Source of the DNA: Alphaproteobacteria bacterium
GTDB lineage: Bacteria; Pseudomonadota; Alphaproteobacteria; Micropepsales; Micropepsaceae
Direction of reading: 5' to 3'
Length of the DNA: 64,000 nt
Assembly: GCA_028871345.1 (NCBI GenBank)
Contig: JAGWNK010000011.1
Span: forward strand, 1-64,000
Below, in pieces: positions 27,531-36,248 of this stretch. The notes beneath the pieces were generated by a model. That model was given only the letters and a program-made list of their open reading frames with translations. It searched no databases and was not told the origin of the DNA. Every line of letters begins with the position of its first letter. Within the stretch, counting starts at the first letter, position 1. A program made the translations under genes and the position numbers.

Positions 27531-28757
27531 ATGGACCTGATCCGCAGCGAACCGCATTCCACCGGCGACTTCATCGCGCTCGAGGACCGCTACGGCGCCT
27601 CGAACTACAAGCCGCTCGACATCGTGCTGACGCGCGGCGAAGGCGTTTACGTCTGGGACGTGGAGGGCAAGCGCTACCTCGATTGCCTGTCGTCCTATTC
27701 GGCGGTCAACCAGGGCCATTGCCACCCGAAGATCCTCGCGGCGCTCAGCGAGCAGGCGGCGAAGCTCGCGATCACCTCGCGCGCCTTCCGCAACGACCAG
27801 CTCGGCCTGTTCTACGAAGAGCTCTGCGCGCTGACCCGTTCACACAAGGTGCTGCCGATGAATTCGGGCGCCGAGGCGGTGGAGACGGCGCTCAAGCTCT
27901 GCCGCAAGTGGGGCTACGAGGTGAAGGGCGTGGCGCCCGGCAAGGCCGAGATCATCGTCTGCAGCCACAATTTCCACGGCCGCACGCTGGCCATCGTCGG
28001 CTTTTCGACCGACGAAGGTTCGCGCGCCGGCTTCGGCCCCTTCGCGCCCGGCTTCAAGGTGGTGCCGTTCGGCGATGCCCAGGCGCTGGAGCGCGCCATC
28101 ACCGAGAACACCGTCGCCTTCCTGGTCGAGCCGATCCAGGGCGAGGCGGGGGTCATCATCCCGCCGGCCGGTTATCTGAAGAAGGCGCGCGAGCTGTGCA
28201 CGCGCCACCGCGTCATCCTCATCCTCGACGAGATCCAGACCGGCCTCGGGCGCACCGGCAAGCTGCTCGCCGAGGAGCACGAAGGCATCGAGGCCGATCT
28301 GTCTCTGGTCGGCAAGGCGCTGTCGGGTGGCTTCTATCCGGTCTCCGCCGTGCTCTCGAACAAGGAAGTGATGGACGTGCTGCATCCCGGCGAGCACGGC
28401 TCGACCTTCGGGGGCAATCCTTTGGCCTGCGCCGTGGCGCGCGCCGCCATCCGCGTGCTGAAGGACGAAGGCATGATCGAGAACGCCGCTGCCATGGGCG
28501 GCTATCTCCTCGACCGCTTGCACGACATCCGCTCCAACATCGTCAAGGAGATCCGCGGCCGCGGCCTGATGGTGGCCGTCGAGCTGCACCCGGAAGCTGG
28601 CGGGGCGCGGCGCTTCTGCGAAGAGCTGGCCGGTCTCGGCGTCCTGTGCAAGGAGACCCACGGCAGCACCTTGCGCATCATGCCGCCGCTCGTCATCACC
28701 CGCTCCCAGATCGACGACGCCATGACGGCGTTCGAGAAGGTGCTGAGCACCGGGTGA
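27531..28757 (+). CDS. rocD: Ornithine aminotransferase
   Basis: This class III PLP aminotransferase (408 residues) converts ornithine and 2-oxoglutarate to glutamate semialdehyde and glutamate. Features are [60 protein letters not shown], the Asp that contacts the PLP ring ([16 protein letters not shown]), the PLP lysine in [17 protein letters not shown] and [18 protein letters not shown] 27531 has GGGAGGATGAC upstream. It is probably co-controlled with the upstream hydrolase by the divergent AsnC-type regulator. Confidence 0.93.
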   Translation: MDLIRSEPHSTGDFIALEDRYGASNYKPLDIVLTRGEGVYVWDVEGKRYLDCLSSYSAVNQGHCHPKILAALSEQAAKLAITSRAFRNDQLGLFYEELCALTRSHKVLPMNSGAEAVETALKLCRKWGYEVKGVAPGKAEIIVCSHNFHGRTLAIVGFSTDEGSRAGFGPFAPGFKVVPFGDAQALERAITENTVAFLVEPIQGEAGVIIPPAGYLKKARELCTRHRVILILDEIQTGLGRTGKLLAEEHEGIEADLSLVGKALSGGFYPVSAVLSNKEVMDVLHPGEHGSTFGGNPLACAVARAAIRVLKDEGMIENAAAMGGYLLDRLHDIRSNIVKEIRGRGLMVAVELHPEAGGARRFCEELAGLGVLCKETHGSTLRIMPPLVITRSQIDDAMTAFEKVLSTG

Positions 28758-28807
28758 GGCGCCGTCGCGCCTGACGGGCGGATGCGGGCGGGGACTGTAA
28801 TCGGCCG

Positions 28808-28870
28808 GGACACACCCTCGATTATGTTGCCGCGGGGCTGGCGCCAGGCGATGATCCGGCGCTGCAAACC
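28808..28870 (+). pseudogene. Short remnant of a second ABC-F ATPase gene
   Basis: From 28808 this frame reads GHTLDYVAAGLAPGDDPALQ, and its core TLDYVAAGLAPGDDPA is identical to part of the intact ABC-F protein encoded at 30251. Over those 16 codons the DNA differs only at third positions (seven synonymous changes by my count). Similarity fades on both sides and the frame has a stop at 28772 upstream and another at 28928. There is no start, Walker motif or ribosome site, so I regard it as a decayed fragment of a diverged homologue rather than a recent copy. Confidence 0.6.
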
Positions 28871-28958
28871 ACGTTGTTGCTGTATCGAGCGCGCTGCCTG
28901 ATGCTTGTTTCAGGATTTGGTTTTTCTTAGTGTCATATCGCGGCGGTATGGAGGGGAT

Positions 28959-29855
28959 ATGCCAAACAAGCTGTTTTTGATGGCGGTCATTGCTGCCGGC
29001 TTGACAGGTGCGGCTTTTACTGCGGACGCGCCGAAGGCAGATTGCCACTTGCGCGAGGTCGCGTCGCTCGTGCTCACCACGCTGCCCGATGGCCGGATCA
29101 CCGTGCCGGTGACGATCAACGGACAGCAAGTTCAGCTCGTGGTCAGCACCGACGACGACTTCAGCATGCTCACCAATTCCGACACCGTGAAACTCAATCT
29201 GGCGCTGCACCACTACAATAATTGGAGTTTGAGGTACACGGATCAGGTGACGGTCGGGATCGGCCGCATCCCTCCGTTCCAGATGCGTTTCAACCCCATG
29301 GAGGACACGCCTGCGCCGGCGGGCGCGGCGGGAACGCTTGCGATGGATTTCTTTCGCAACTTCGATGTCGAGATCGATGTTCGGCATGGCGCGCTGAATC
29401 TCTTTTCGCCGGATCATTGCCCGAACCAGGTGGTCTACTGGAGCAGCGGCCCCTATGCGCGCGTAAAACTACAGAATTTCCAGGGAGTCTTATTCAAGAA
29501 AACGATACCGGCATTCACTGCCGCGCTCGATGGTCAGCCAGTGTTGACGATCATCGATACGTACGCCAAGTCGTCGACCATGAATATTGACTTCGCACGG
29601 CGGACTTTCGGCAATTCGGACGAAACCTTTGTCCCCACGCTGGTCAGCGGCCCGGATGTCGCGCTGGCTCATGACGTGTATTCGTATCCCTTCAAGAACC
29701 TTGGTTTCGGAGGTGTCTCGGTCCAGAATCCAAAGATTCTGATAACGACTGACGGATGGGCCCTGCGGCTCGGCATGGACATACTGAGACAGCTCCACAT
29801 CTACATCGCCATGCGAGAAGGTTATCTCTATGTGACCTCCGCAGATGCACGTTGA
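28959..29855 (+). CDS. Exported retropepsin-like protein with a degenerate active site
   Basis: This 298-residue protein has a signal peptide (MPNKLFLMAVIAAGLTGAAFTA) and two lobes resembling bacterial aspartyl-protease-like proteins. In the first lobe the usual VDTGA reads VSTDD (LVVSTDDDFSML), so the catalytic Asp is Ser. In the second, IIDTYAKSSTM keeps Asp-Thr but not Gly. MDFFRNFDVEIDVRHGALNLF fits the flap and strand region of the family. ATG 28959 has GAGGGG upstream. Base use is less GC-biased than its neighbours. It may bind rather than cleave peptides. Confidence 0.65.
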   Translation: MPNKLFLMAVIAAGLTGAAFTADAPKADCHLREVASLVLTTLPDGRITVPVTINGQQVQLVVSTDDDFSMLTNSDTVKLNLALHHYNNWSLRYTDQVTVGIGRIPPFQMRFNPMEDTPAPAGAAGTLAMDFFRNFDVEIDVRHGALNLFSPDHCPNQVVYWSSGPYARVKLQNFQGVLFKKTIPAFTAALDGQPVLTIIDTYAKSSTMNIDFARRTFGNSDETFVPTLVSGPDVALAHDVYSYPFKNLGFGGVSVQNPKILITTDGWALRLGMDILRQLHIYIAMREGYLYVTSADAR

Positions 29856-30250
29856 TCTATCGCCCAAGACAACCGGAGCAGCGGCCGACGCCGGCCGGCG
29901 CTTCGCCTAGCTGGGCGGCCACCTCCTCTAACAATCGAGAAAAACACCGCGACGAGCGCCGCCAAATCGGCAACCCCCTCCGCACTCCTTACTGCCAGCT
30001 GCTCGAACACGGGAATCTGAATGCCCCGCTGGTGACCGACTTCAAACACCTTCATGCTCCGGACCGTGGAGCAATATCGCAGCGTGCACCTAGTACCGCG
30101 AACTGCGGCTATTCGCGTAAAGCATGCGTCGCCCCCCCACCCGTCATCCTCTGCTGCTTCGCAGATTCGAGGGACGACTTCCCCACGAGGGGAGATGAAG
30201 GCCTCCTCTCGGCCAGTTGAATTCGGGCTGGCAATGACGCAATTAACCCC
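29856..30250. other. 395-base intergenic stretch with a GC-rich palindromic element
   Basis: I find no convincing gene here. Around 30125-30200 there is a C-run, a CTGC/GCAG inverted repeat about a TTC loop and a CCCC/GGGG hairpin (CTTCCCCACGAGGGGAG), similar in style to the elements at 27411 and 42480. The last 60 bases lead into the ABC-F start, with no strong ribosome site before ATG 30251. Confidence 0.4.
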
Positions 30251-32050
30251 ATGGCCGCGCCTCTTCTGACGCTTCAGGACATCCGCCTCACGCTGGGCAC
30301 CGCGCCGCTCCTGGACGGCGCCGAACTCACCGTTGAGAGGGGCGAGCGGCTCTGCGTCGTCGGGCGCAACGGCTCGGGCAAGTCCACGCTGCTGAAGATC
30401 GCAGCCGGTTTCCTTGAGCCCGACGGCGGGCGGCGCTTCGCCCAGCCGGGCGCCACCATCCGCTATCTGCCGCAGGAGCCCGATCTCTCGGGCCACGCCG
30501 ATACCCTTGATTACGTCGCTGCGGGCCTGGCGCCGGGCGACGATCCGGCGCGCCCGCATTATCTGCTGGGCAGGCTGGGGCTCTCCGGGCGCGAGCCCAT
30601 CGCGGCGCTCTCCGGCGGCCAGGCCCGCCGCGCCGCGCTGGCGCGCGTGCTGGCGCCCAGGCCCGATATCCTGTTGCTCGACGAACCGACCAATCATCTC
30701 GACCTGCCCGCGATCCTGTGGCTCGAGGAGGAGCTGGCCGAGATGGCCGGCGCGCTGGTGCTGGTGAGCCACGACCGCCGCTTCCTGCAGGATCTTTCGC
30801 AGGCCACCGTCTGGCTCGACCGCGGCCGCACCGTGCGCCTGGACAAGGGCTTTGCCGCCTACGAGGCCTGGCGCGACAAGATCCTTGAGGACGAAGAGCG
30901 CGATCGCCACCGCCTCGACCGCAAGATCGCCGCCGAGGAGCACTGGGTGCGCTACGGCGTCACCGCGCGGCGCAAGCGCAACGTGCGGCGCATGGCCGAG
31001 CTGGCCGAACTGCGCCGCGTCCGGCGCGACGCGCGCCGGCAGATGGGGCAGGTGACGTTCGCCGTCAGCGAAGCGGGCGCTGTGGGAACGCGCGTGATCG
31101 AAGCGCGCGCCGTCTCCAAGGCCTACGGCGACAGGGAGATCGTCAAGGACTTCTCGATCCGCATCCTCAAGCGCGACCGCATCGGCGTCGTTGGTCCCAA
31201 CGGCGCCGGCAAGACGACGCTGCTCGATCTTCTCACCGGTCGGCTCGCGCCCGATGCCGGCGAGGTGATCCTCGGCACCGCCGTGCAACTCGCCGCCCTC
31301 GACCAGACACGCAGCCTGCTTGATGCCGACACCACGCTGGCCGATGTGCTGACCGGCGGGCATGGCGACAAGGTCGAGGTCGGCGGCCAGACGCGCCACG
31401 TCATGAGCTACATGAAGAATTTCCTCTTCCTGCCCGAGCAGGCCAAGACCCCGGTGCGCGTGCTGTCGGGAGGCGAGCGGGCGCGCCTCCTGCTGGCCAA
31501 GGCTTTGGCCAGGCCCGGCAACCTCCTGGTGCTCGACGAACCGACCAACGATCTCGATCTCGAAACGCTCGATCTCCTCGAAGAGATGATCGACGACTAT
31601 CCCGGCACGGTGCTGCTGGTCAGCCACGACCGCGATTTCCTCGACCGCACGGTGACAGCGATCCTCTATGCGGAGGGCGACGGGCGCTTCACCGAATATG
31701 CCGGCGGCTACAGCGACATGGCGGTGCAACGCGGCGCGAACGCGCCGAGCGACGCTGTGGCGGCGAAGGATGTCCGCAAAGCGCCGCGGCCCCGCAAGGC
31801 GACGGCGCGCAGGCTGACCTTCTCCGACAAGCATGCGCTCGAAACGCTGCCGGCCAAGATCGCGGCGTTGGAGCAGACCGTCGCTTCGCTGCAGACGACG
31901 CTGTCGGACACGACGCTCTATGCCCGCGACCCTGATCGCCTGCGCGAACTGTCGAAGGCCTTGGCGGATGCCGAAGCCGAACGCACCGCCTGCGAAGACC
32001 GCTGGCTCGAGCTCGAACTGCTCAAGGAAGAGATCGAACGCGGGGCTTGA
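30251..32050 (+). CDS. ABC-F ATPase (Uup-like)
   Basis: This 599-residue soluble ABC-F protein has two nucleotide-binding domains on one chain and no membrane segments. Domain 1 has GRNGSGKST, LSGGQARRAALARVL and ILLLDEPTNHLDLPA. Domain 2 has GPNGAGKTTLLDLL, LSGGERARLLLAKAL and LVLDEPTNDLDLETL. A helical linker between them holds the DRKIAAEEHWVRYGVTARRKRN segment, and the C-terminus is a coiled coil (ALEQTVASLQTTLSD onward), as in Uup. Such proteins act on ribosomes or nucleic acids rather than in transport. Confidence 0.93.
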   Translation: MAAPLLTLQDIRLTLGTAPLLDGAELTVERGERLCVVGRNGSGKSTLLKIAAGFLEPDGGRRFAQPGATIRYLPQEPDLSGHADTLDYVAAGLAPGDDPARPHYLLGRLGLSGREPIAALSGGQARRAALARVLAPRPDILLLDEPTNHLDLPAILWLEEELAEMAGALVLVSHDRRFLQDLSQATVWLDRGRTVRLDKGFAAYEAWRDKILEDEERDRHRLDRKIAAEEHWVRYGVTARRKRNVRRMAELAELRRVRRDARRQMGQVTFAVSEAGAVGTRVIEARAVSKAYGDREIVKDFSIRILKRDRIGVVGPNGAGKTTLLDLLTGRLAPDAGEVILGTAVQLAALDQTRSLLDADTTLADVLTGGHGDKVEVGGQTRHVMSYMKNFLFLPEQAKTPVRVLSGGERARLLLAKALARPGNLLVLDEPTNDLDLETLDLLEEMIDDYPGTVLLVSHDRDFLDRTVTAILYAEGDGRFTEYAGGYSDMAVQRGANAPSDAVAAKDVRKAPRPRKATARRLTFSDKHALETLPAKIAALEQTVASLQTTLSDTTLYARDPDRLRELSKALADAEAERTACEDRWLELELLKEEIERGA

Positions 32051-32258
32051 GCGCGACGGAGACCCTCGGATTATTGCGGTCTTCGTGTGTCGGAATTTTT
32101 TACAGATTCGCCGGCACCCCTGGAAGTTCCCGGGTCTCGCAATGGAATTAACCAATTGAGGGGCAAGCGAAAGGACCTTCTCGGGCCTGTCTGGCGCGCT
32201 TCTTGCTGCCTTCACGGGGCAGCCCGCTGCGCCTCGCGGACGAACGGAGGAAAGCGAA

Positions 32259-33065
32259 ATGTTTCTCCTGGGGAACCAAGTTTCGTTGTTGCGGAATTTG
32301 CGACGCTTCGCCGTCACGGCGTCGATCCTGTTTTGCGGCGCCGCCGCGCATGCCGGTCCGACCTACACGGGCGTCGTCTCCTTGACGTGGAGCGGCCCGG
32401 TGCTTGCCGGATCCATCATCGACGGAGCAACCGGTAAGGCTTCGCCCATTGACAACTCCGCCACGGCGGCATGCGACCTCGCCGGATGCCCGAACGGCGT
32501 GGGCGCGTCCTTTGGTCCGGATACCCTGGCGTGGGGCGCGAACCCGAGTTCGAGCACCGTGACCGTCAACGGGCATTTCTTCAGCAACATCCCGCTCGAC
32601 ACACCGTTCGATGCCGCCCAGATCACCTATTACAACGGAACGTCGCAGCTCGATTCCCTGATCTTCGGCGCCACGCTGAATCTGCGATTCCTGCCGCCGT
32701 TCAATCAAAGCGGCCCTGACGTCGCCGACCCGCTGTCGATTCCGATAGACATTGTCACCACGGCCAACACGGGAACGCCGGCCCAGAATGCCGATTTCAT
32801 CGGACCGTTCGGAACGCCCAAGCCGCTGACCTTCAATGTGTTGGAGGGTATGAACGCCCAGGCGGAGCTCTACGGCGAGTTCGTCATGGACCCGCATTTC
32901 CAGCCGACGCTCATCGTGTCCACCGACGCCAACGGCTTCATCGGGACCGGTGCGGTCGGCGTGCCTGAACCTTCTGCATTGGCGCTGATGTTCGCCGGGC
33001 TCGGACTGCTGGGGGCCGCGCTGCGCAGGCGTCGCCTCTCTTCGGCCGGCGCGTCGCGGGGCTGA
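32259..33065 (+). CDS. PEP-CTERM sorting-domain protein
   Basis: This 268-residue exported protein has an N-terminal signal region (RRFAVTASILFCGAAAHAG), a beta-rich middle with no domain I can name, and the C-terminal tripartite PEP-CTERM tail: VPEPSALALMFAGLGLLGAAL then a basic RRRR cluster. Exosortase recognises such tails, but no exosortase gene is in this window. ATG 32259 has GGAGGAAAG upstream. The 200-base leader region has no other recognised gene. A Cys pair (CDLAGC) sits near residue 70. Confidence 0.85.
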   Translation: MFLLGNQVSLLRNLRRFAVTASILFCGAAAHAGPTYTGVVSLTWSGPVLAGSIIDGATGKASPIDNSATAACDLAGCPNGVGASFGPDTLAWGANPSSSTVTVNGHFFSNIPLDTPFDAAQITYYNGTSQLDSLIFGATLNLRFLPPFNQSGPDVADPLSIPIDIVTTANTGTPAQNADFIGPFGTPKPLTFNVLEGMNAQAELYGEFVMDPHFQPTLIVSTDANGFIGTGAVGVPEPSALALMFAGLGLLGAALRRRRLSSAGASRG

Positions 33066-33126
33066 TCATCAACCCGTGTACGGAAGTCCCCGGTCCGCTG
33101 CCCCGGAGAACCGGTTGCGGATTCGC

Positions 33127-34488
33127 TTAAGGTGCGCCGTGCCTCGCCACGGTCAGCTGGGCATTGCCATAGGCGCCCTGGAGCCGGCCGTTGAGAGCGA
33201 AGTCGCGGATCATGGCGAAATACCCCGGCGCGTAACGCGTCGAAACCCGCTTGTCGTCCGCGACGGTCTCGAACAATGTCATGCCGTGCTCTGCGTGCGG
33301 ATAGATCGCCAACGTGAACGGTCGGCCTGCGGCGATCAGCGAGGTGATCCGGCGCCCGGTTTCCCCGCTCGGGGCTTCGTAGTCCGCTCCGCCCAGAATC
33401 CACAATTGCGGCGTCGTGTCTGCCCGCAACGTCGGCATCGGATCGTAATAGAAGGGCGTGCCCCAGATATATTTTGGTCCGAGCTCGCGCAGCTGCGCTT
33501 CCGAATAGGGCAGCAGGGCGTAGGTGTAGTTGCCGTGCAGATCCTTGTACCAGGAGGCATTCCGGTACTTGGCCCTGACGACATCGAATTGCTTGAATCC
33601 CCGCGTGAAGCCGCTGGCGATGACGGTCTCTGCGGCGCGGGCCACTTCGAGCGCCTGGGCGATTTCGCCGGGCGTATGACCTTTGTCGCGCATCTCCAGC
33701 ATCACTTCCTGCTGGTCTTCGTCGATGACGCTGACGGCCAGGCCGAAGCAGACGATGACAAAATCGACGGAGGACCGGTTGGCCGCGATGGGGGCCACCC
33801 AGCCGCCCTCGCTTCCGCCCTGAAAGCCGATGCGGCTCACGCGCGCCCCCGCCAAGCGCCTGGCTTCGCGTGTCGCGGCCACGGCATCGTCAGCCAGGAG
33901 GTTGAAGTCCTGCGTGTAGGTGCCTGCGGATTTTCCGGTGCCGCGCTTGTCGTAGACGAAGGCGCCGACGCCCGACGCGGGAAGCATGCGCTGCAGGGAA
34001 TAATAGACGAGAGCCGAGTCATGTTCCGCGCCGTGGACAAGTACGACGATCGGGACCTTGGCGTTACCCTTCGGCAGGACCAGACGGCCGGCAAGCGCCG
34101 TTCCGTGGCTCTTGAAGGTCGCGTCCGTCACGTCGAACGGGATCAGCCGGCCGGAAGCGTCGCCGAATCGGATCGTGCCGGCGCTGCAATCCGAGAAGGC
34201 AACCGTCTTGCCGTCGGGGCGATCAGTCCAGCCATAGGTGCTTCTCCAATCTCCCTTCCTGGTCTTGTGCAGCGCTCCGGTCGTGCCGTCGAAGCGGCGC
34301 CAGCGCAGGCTGTCGCCCTCCGACGGGGCAACGTCGACGATGCTTCCGTCCTCCAGGCGATAGGTGCCTACATGGCAATCTTGGCTTGCGGCCGCCCGAG
34401 CCTGTGGGGCGGCAAGAATAAGGGAACACAGTGCAGCGCCGAGCCATGCGGGCGATCTCTTCGTTCCGGCTGAATGCGGTGCGTTCAT
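33127..34488 (-). CDS. Exported alpha/beta hydrolase (dienelactone-hydrolase-like)
   Basis: This 453-residue secreted serine hydrolase starts with a signal peptide (SPAWLGAALCSLILAAPQARA). It has an N-terminal beta domain of about 120 residues and a hydrolase domain with VVLVHGAEHDS, VYDKRGTGKSAG, the nucleophile elbow GFQGGSEGGW near residue 220, an Asp in LWILGGADYEAP and the catalytic His in YPHAEHGMT. It diverges from the AraC-type regulator with 59 bases between starts, so that regulator probably controls it. The substrate is unknown. Confidence 0.85.
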   Translation of the reverse strand: MNAPHSAGTKRSPAWLGAALCSLILAAPQARAAASQDCHVGTYRLEDGSIVDVAPSEGDSLRWRRFDGTTGALHKTRKGDWRSTYGWTDRPDGKTVAFSDCSAGTIRFGDASGRLIPFDVTDATFKSHGTALAGRLVLPKGNAKVPIVVLVHGAEHDSALVYYSLQRMLPASGVGAFVYDKRGTGKSAGTYTQDFNLLADDAVAATREARRLAGARVSRIGFQGGSEGGWVAPIAANRSSVDFVIVCFGLAVSVIDEDQQEVMLEMRDKGHTPGEIAQALEVARAAETVIASGFTRGFKQFDVVRAKYRNASWYKDLHGNYTYALLPYSEAQLRELGPKYIWGTPFYYDPMPTLRADTTPQLWILGGADYEAPSGETGRRITSLIAAGRPFTLAIYPHAEHGMTLFETVADDKRVSTRYAPGYFAMIRDFALNGRLQGAYGNAQLTVARHGAP

Positions 34489-34547
34489 GTCGGCTTCCTC
34501 TGGACCATCTTCCGGACAGGGCTTCCGGCGGATACCGTAGCAGCGAC

Positions 34548-35372
34548 ATGCGCAGCAGTATTGGACCGATTCAAGGTCAACCGACGACGACCTCAGGTCT
34601 GCCGGGGGCGGCCATGTTGTGCAAATTTGACGGAGCCTCGACCCGAAGGGTCATCGACCGCAGCCGCGCCTGCGTTCCCGAGCACGCCCACGATTGGCCG
34701 GTGCTCTCCATCTTCGTGATGGGCGGCTATTTGAACCGGACGGAGGTCGGCCAGACCTTCATCGCCGGTCCCTCCGCGATCCTCTACCGGGCCGGCGCCG
34801 CGCATCAGAACACCGCCTCCCGATTCGGTTTCGAACAGATCGAAATCGAGTTCGATCCGCGTTGGCTTGGTCGCGCACCGCTCCCTGATAGGCCGGTCAC
34901 GCGATGGGCAGGCGGACAAGTCGCCTCGGACATGCGCACCTTGATGCAGGCCTGCCGCGAGGCGGACGCGCCGCGCTTTCGCGAAACCTTGCGGGGGTTT
35001 CTGCAGCGGGCGAGTTGCGCACCCGAACATGCGCCAGCGCCTTGGCTGGAGTTGGTCACGCGCAGGCTCGGCGAAGACGCGAATGCGAGCGTGGTCGATC
35101 TCGCACGCCAGGTTGAACGCCATCCGTCCTGGCTGGGTACGGCCTACAAGCGCGCCACGGGCGAAGGGCTGTTGGAGACAATGGCGCGCCGCCGCGTGGA
35201 GCATGCGGCCTGCCTGTTGCGCGAGACCGACAGGCCCGGCGTCGACATCGCGGCGGAAGCGGGCTTTTGTGATCAAAGTCATATGAATCGGACCTTCCGG
35301 CGCCTGCTGGGGCGCCCGCCGTCCGCCGTTCGGGACGATCGGCAGAGCTTTCGGCAGGCCACTGCACCGTGA
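34548..35372 (+). CDS. AraC family transcriptional regulator
   Basis: This 274-residue regulator has an N-terminal cupin-like sensing half (EHAHDWPVLSIFVMGGY, then AGAAHQNTASRFGFEQIEIEF). The C-terminal double helix-turn-helix reads VVDLARQVERHPSWLGTAYKRATGEGL, then VDIAAEAGFCDQSHMNRTFRRLLGRPP, with the AraC-family GFCDQSHMNRTFR signature. ATG 34548 is chosen; ATG 34614 is also possible. The divergent exported hydrolase is the obvious target. Confidence 0.9.
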   Translation: MRSSIGPIQGQPTTTSGLPGAAMLCKFDGASTRRVIDRSRACVPEHAHDWPVLSIFVMGGYLNRTEVGQTFIAGPSAILYRAGAAHQNTASRFGFEQIEIEFDPRWLGRAPLPDRPVTRWAGGQVASDMRTLMQACREADAPRFRETLRGFLQRASCAPEHAPAPWLELVTRRLGEDANASVVDLARQVERHPSWLGTAYKRATGEGLLETMARRRVEHAACLLRETDRPGVDIAAEAGFCDQSHMNRTFRRLLGRPPSAVRDDRQSFRQATAP

Positions 35373-35623
35373 CGGCAAGGCCATTTTGCCGGTACCCCGC
35401 ATGGTCTTGAGATTGCGACTGCAACGCATTCTATGATAGAAAGTCTGCGGGACGGTGCAGGCGTCAGTCCGTCGCCAGGGACTTCGAGCACAGCCGTCGT
35501 TGCGGTCATTCCCGTCGGTTCTGCGGGGGAAGCATCCATGATCAGGCACGCCAGACCAGCACACGCCGCGGCGGCCCGCGGCGCCGCGCTTTACGACATT
35601 CGGAAATCTTGAGGAGAGACGGT

Positions 35624-36241
35624 ATGGAGAACCAACAATCGTCGTTGCGCAGGATTCTGCTGCTGTTGACCACGACGGTCGCCGCCTTGGGCGTGGCCGT
35701 GGGTCTGCCGATGAAGAGGGCGTCGGCCCAGCCGCGCGACCGCGAAATGGCGCCGTCGCCCATGATGCATCAGCCGCCGTCCCGGCTCGTCGTGATCCAG
35801 CCGCGGTTTGTGAATCCCACAGCCGTGGGGCTGCTGCGGATCGCGGATGAGGCGCTCTCCAACGAAGATCTGGCGCAGCGCATCTTCCGCCAGCCGGATG
35901 CGGTGGCGGCGCAATTCCACCTCTCGAACGCCGAGCGGCTCGTTCTGCGCCACATGACCGCGGAACAGTTCGAAGTAGCGCGCGCCGATGCCTCACGGGT
36001 CGTGGCCGATCGCCTGTCGCGGGCGGGAACCATGCGCCTGCCGCCGGGCGCCACTGACGCCCGCCTGATCACCGAGCGCATGATCGTGGGTCGCGCCATT
36101 CTCGCCGCGGCGGGCCGGTCCTATCTCGAAGCGGCCGACGCGCATGGCTGTTGCCCCTGGAGCAAGGCCATCGAGCTGGGGCTGAATTCCGATCCGGCCT
36201 ATTACAACGAGGTCTTCCGCAGGCCGGCCGGCGGCGCTCTG
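35624..36241 (+). CDS. Exported protein with a LigA-like helical segment and Cys-Cys motif
   Basis: This product of about 206 residues has an N-terminal membrane or signal segment (ILLLLTTTVAALGVAVGLPM), a Pro/Met-rich linker, and a helical block at 78-122 (LSNEDLAQRIFRQPDAVAAQ followed by FHLSNAERLVLRHM). The block resembles the small LigA-type alpha fold of protocatechuate 4,5-dioxygenase, a fold also found in some RiPP leader peptides. The C-terminal part has HGCCPWSKAIELGLNSDPAYY. GAGGAGA precedes ATG 35624. The DUF455 gene follows seven bases after the stop codon, so the two are likely co-transcribed. I do not assign a function. Confidence 0.65.
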
Positions 36242-36248
36242 TAAGGCG

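Noticed and set aside
29828-32317. 829-codon open frame antisense to the ABC-F gene
   Set aside because: It is the mirror frame of a high-GC gene with strong ABC-F motifs. The antisense product has no recognisable domain and its composition (Arg, Gly, His, Asp) is typical of shadow frames.
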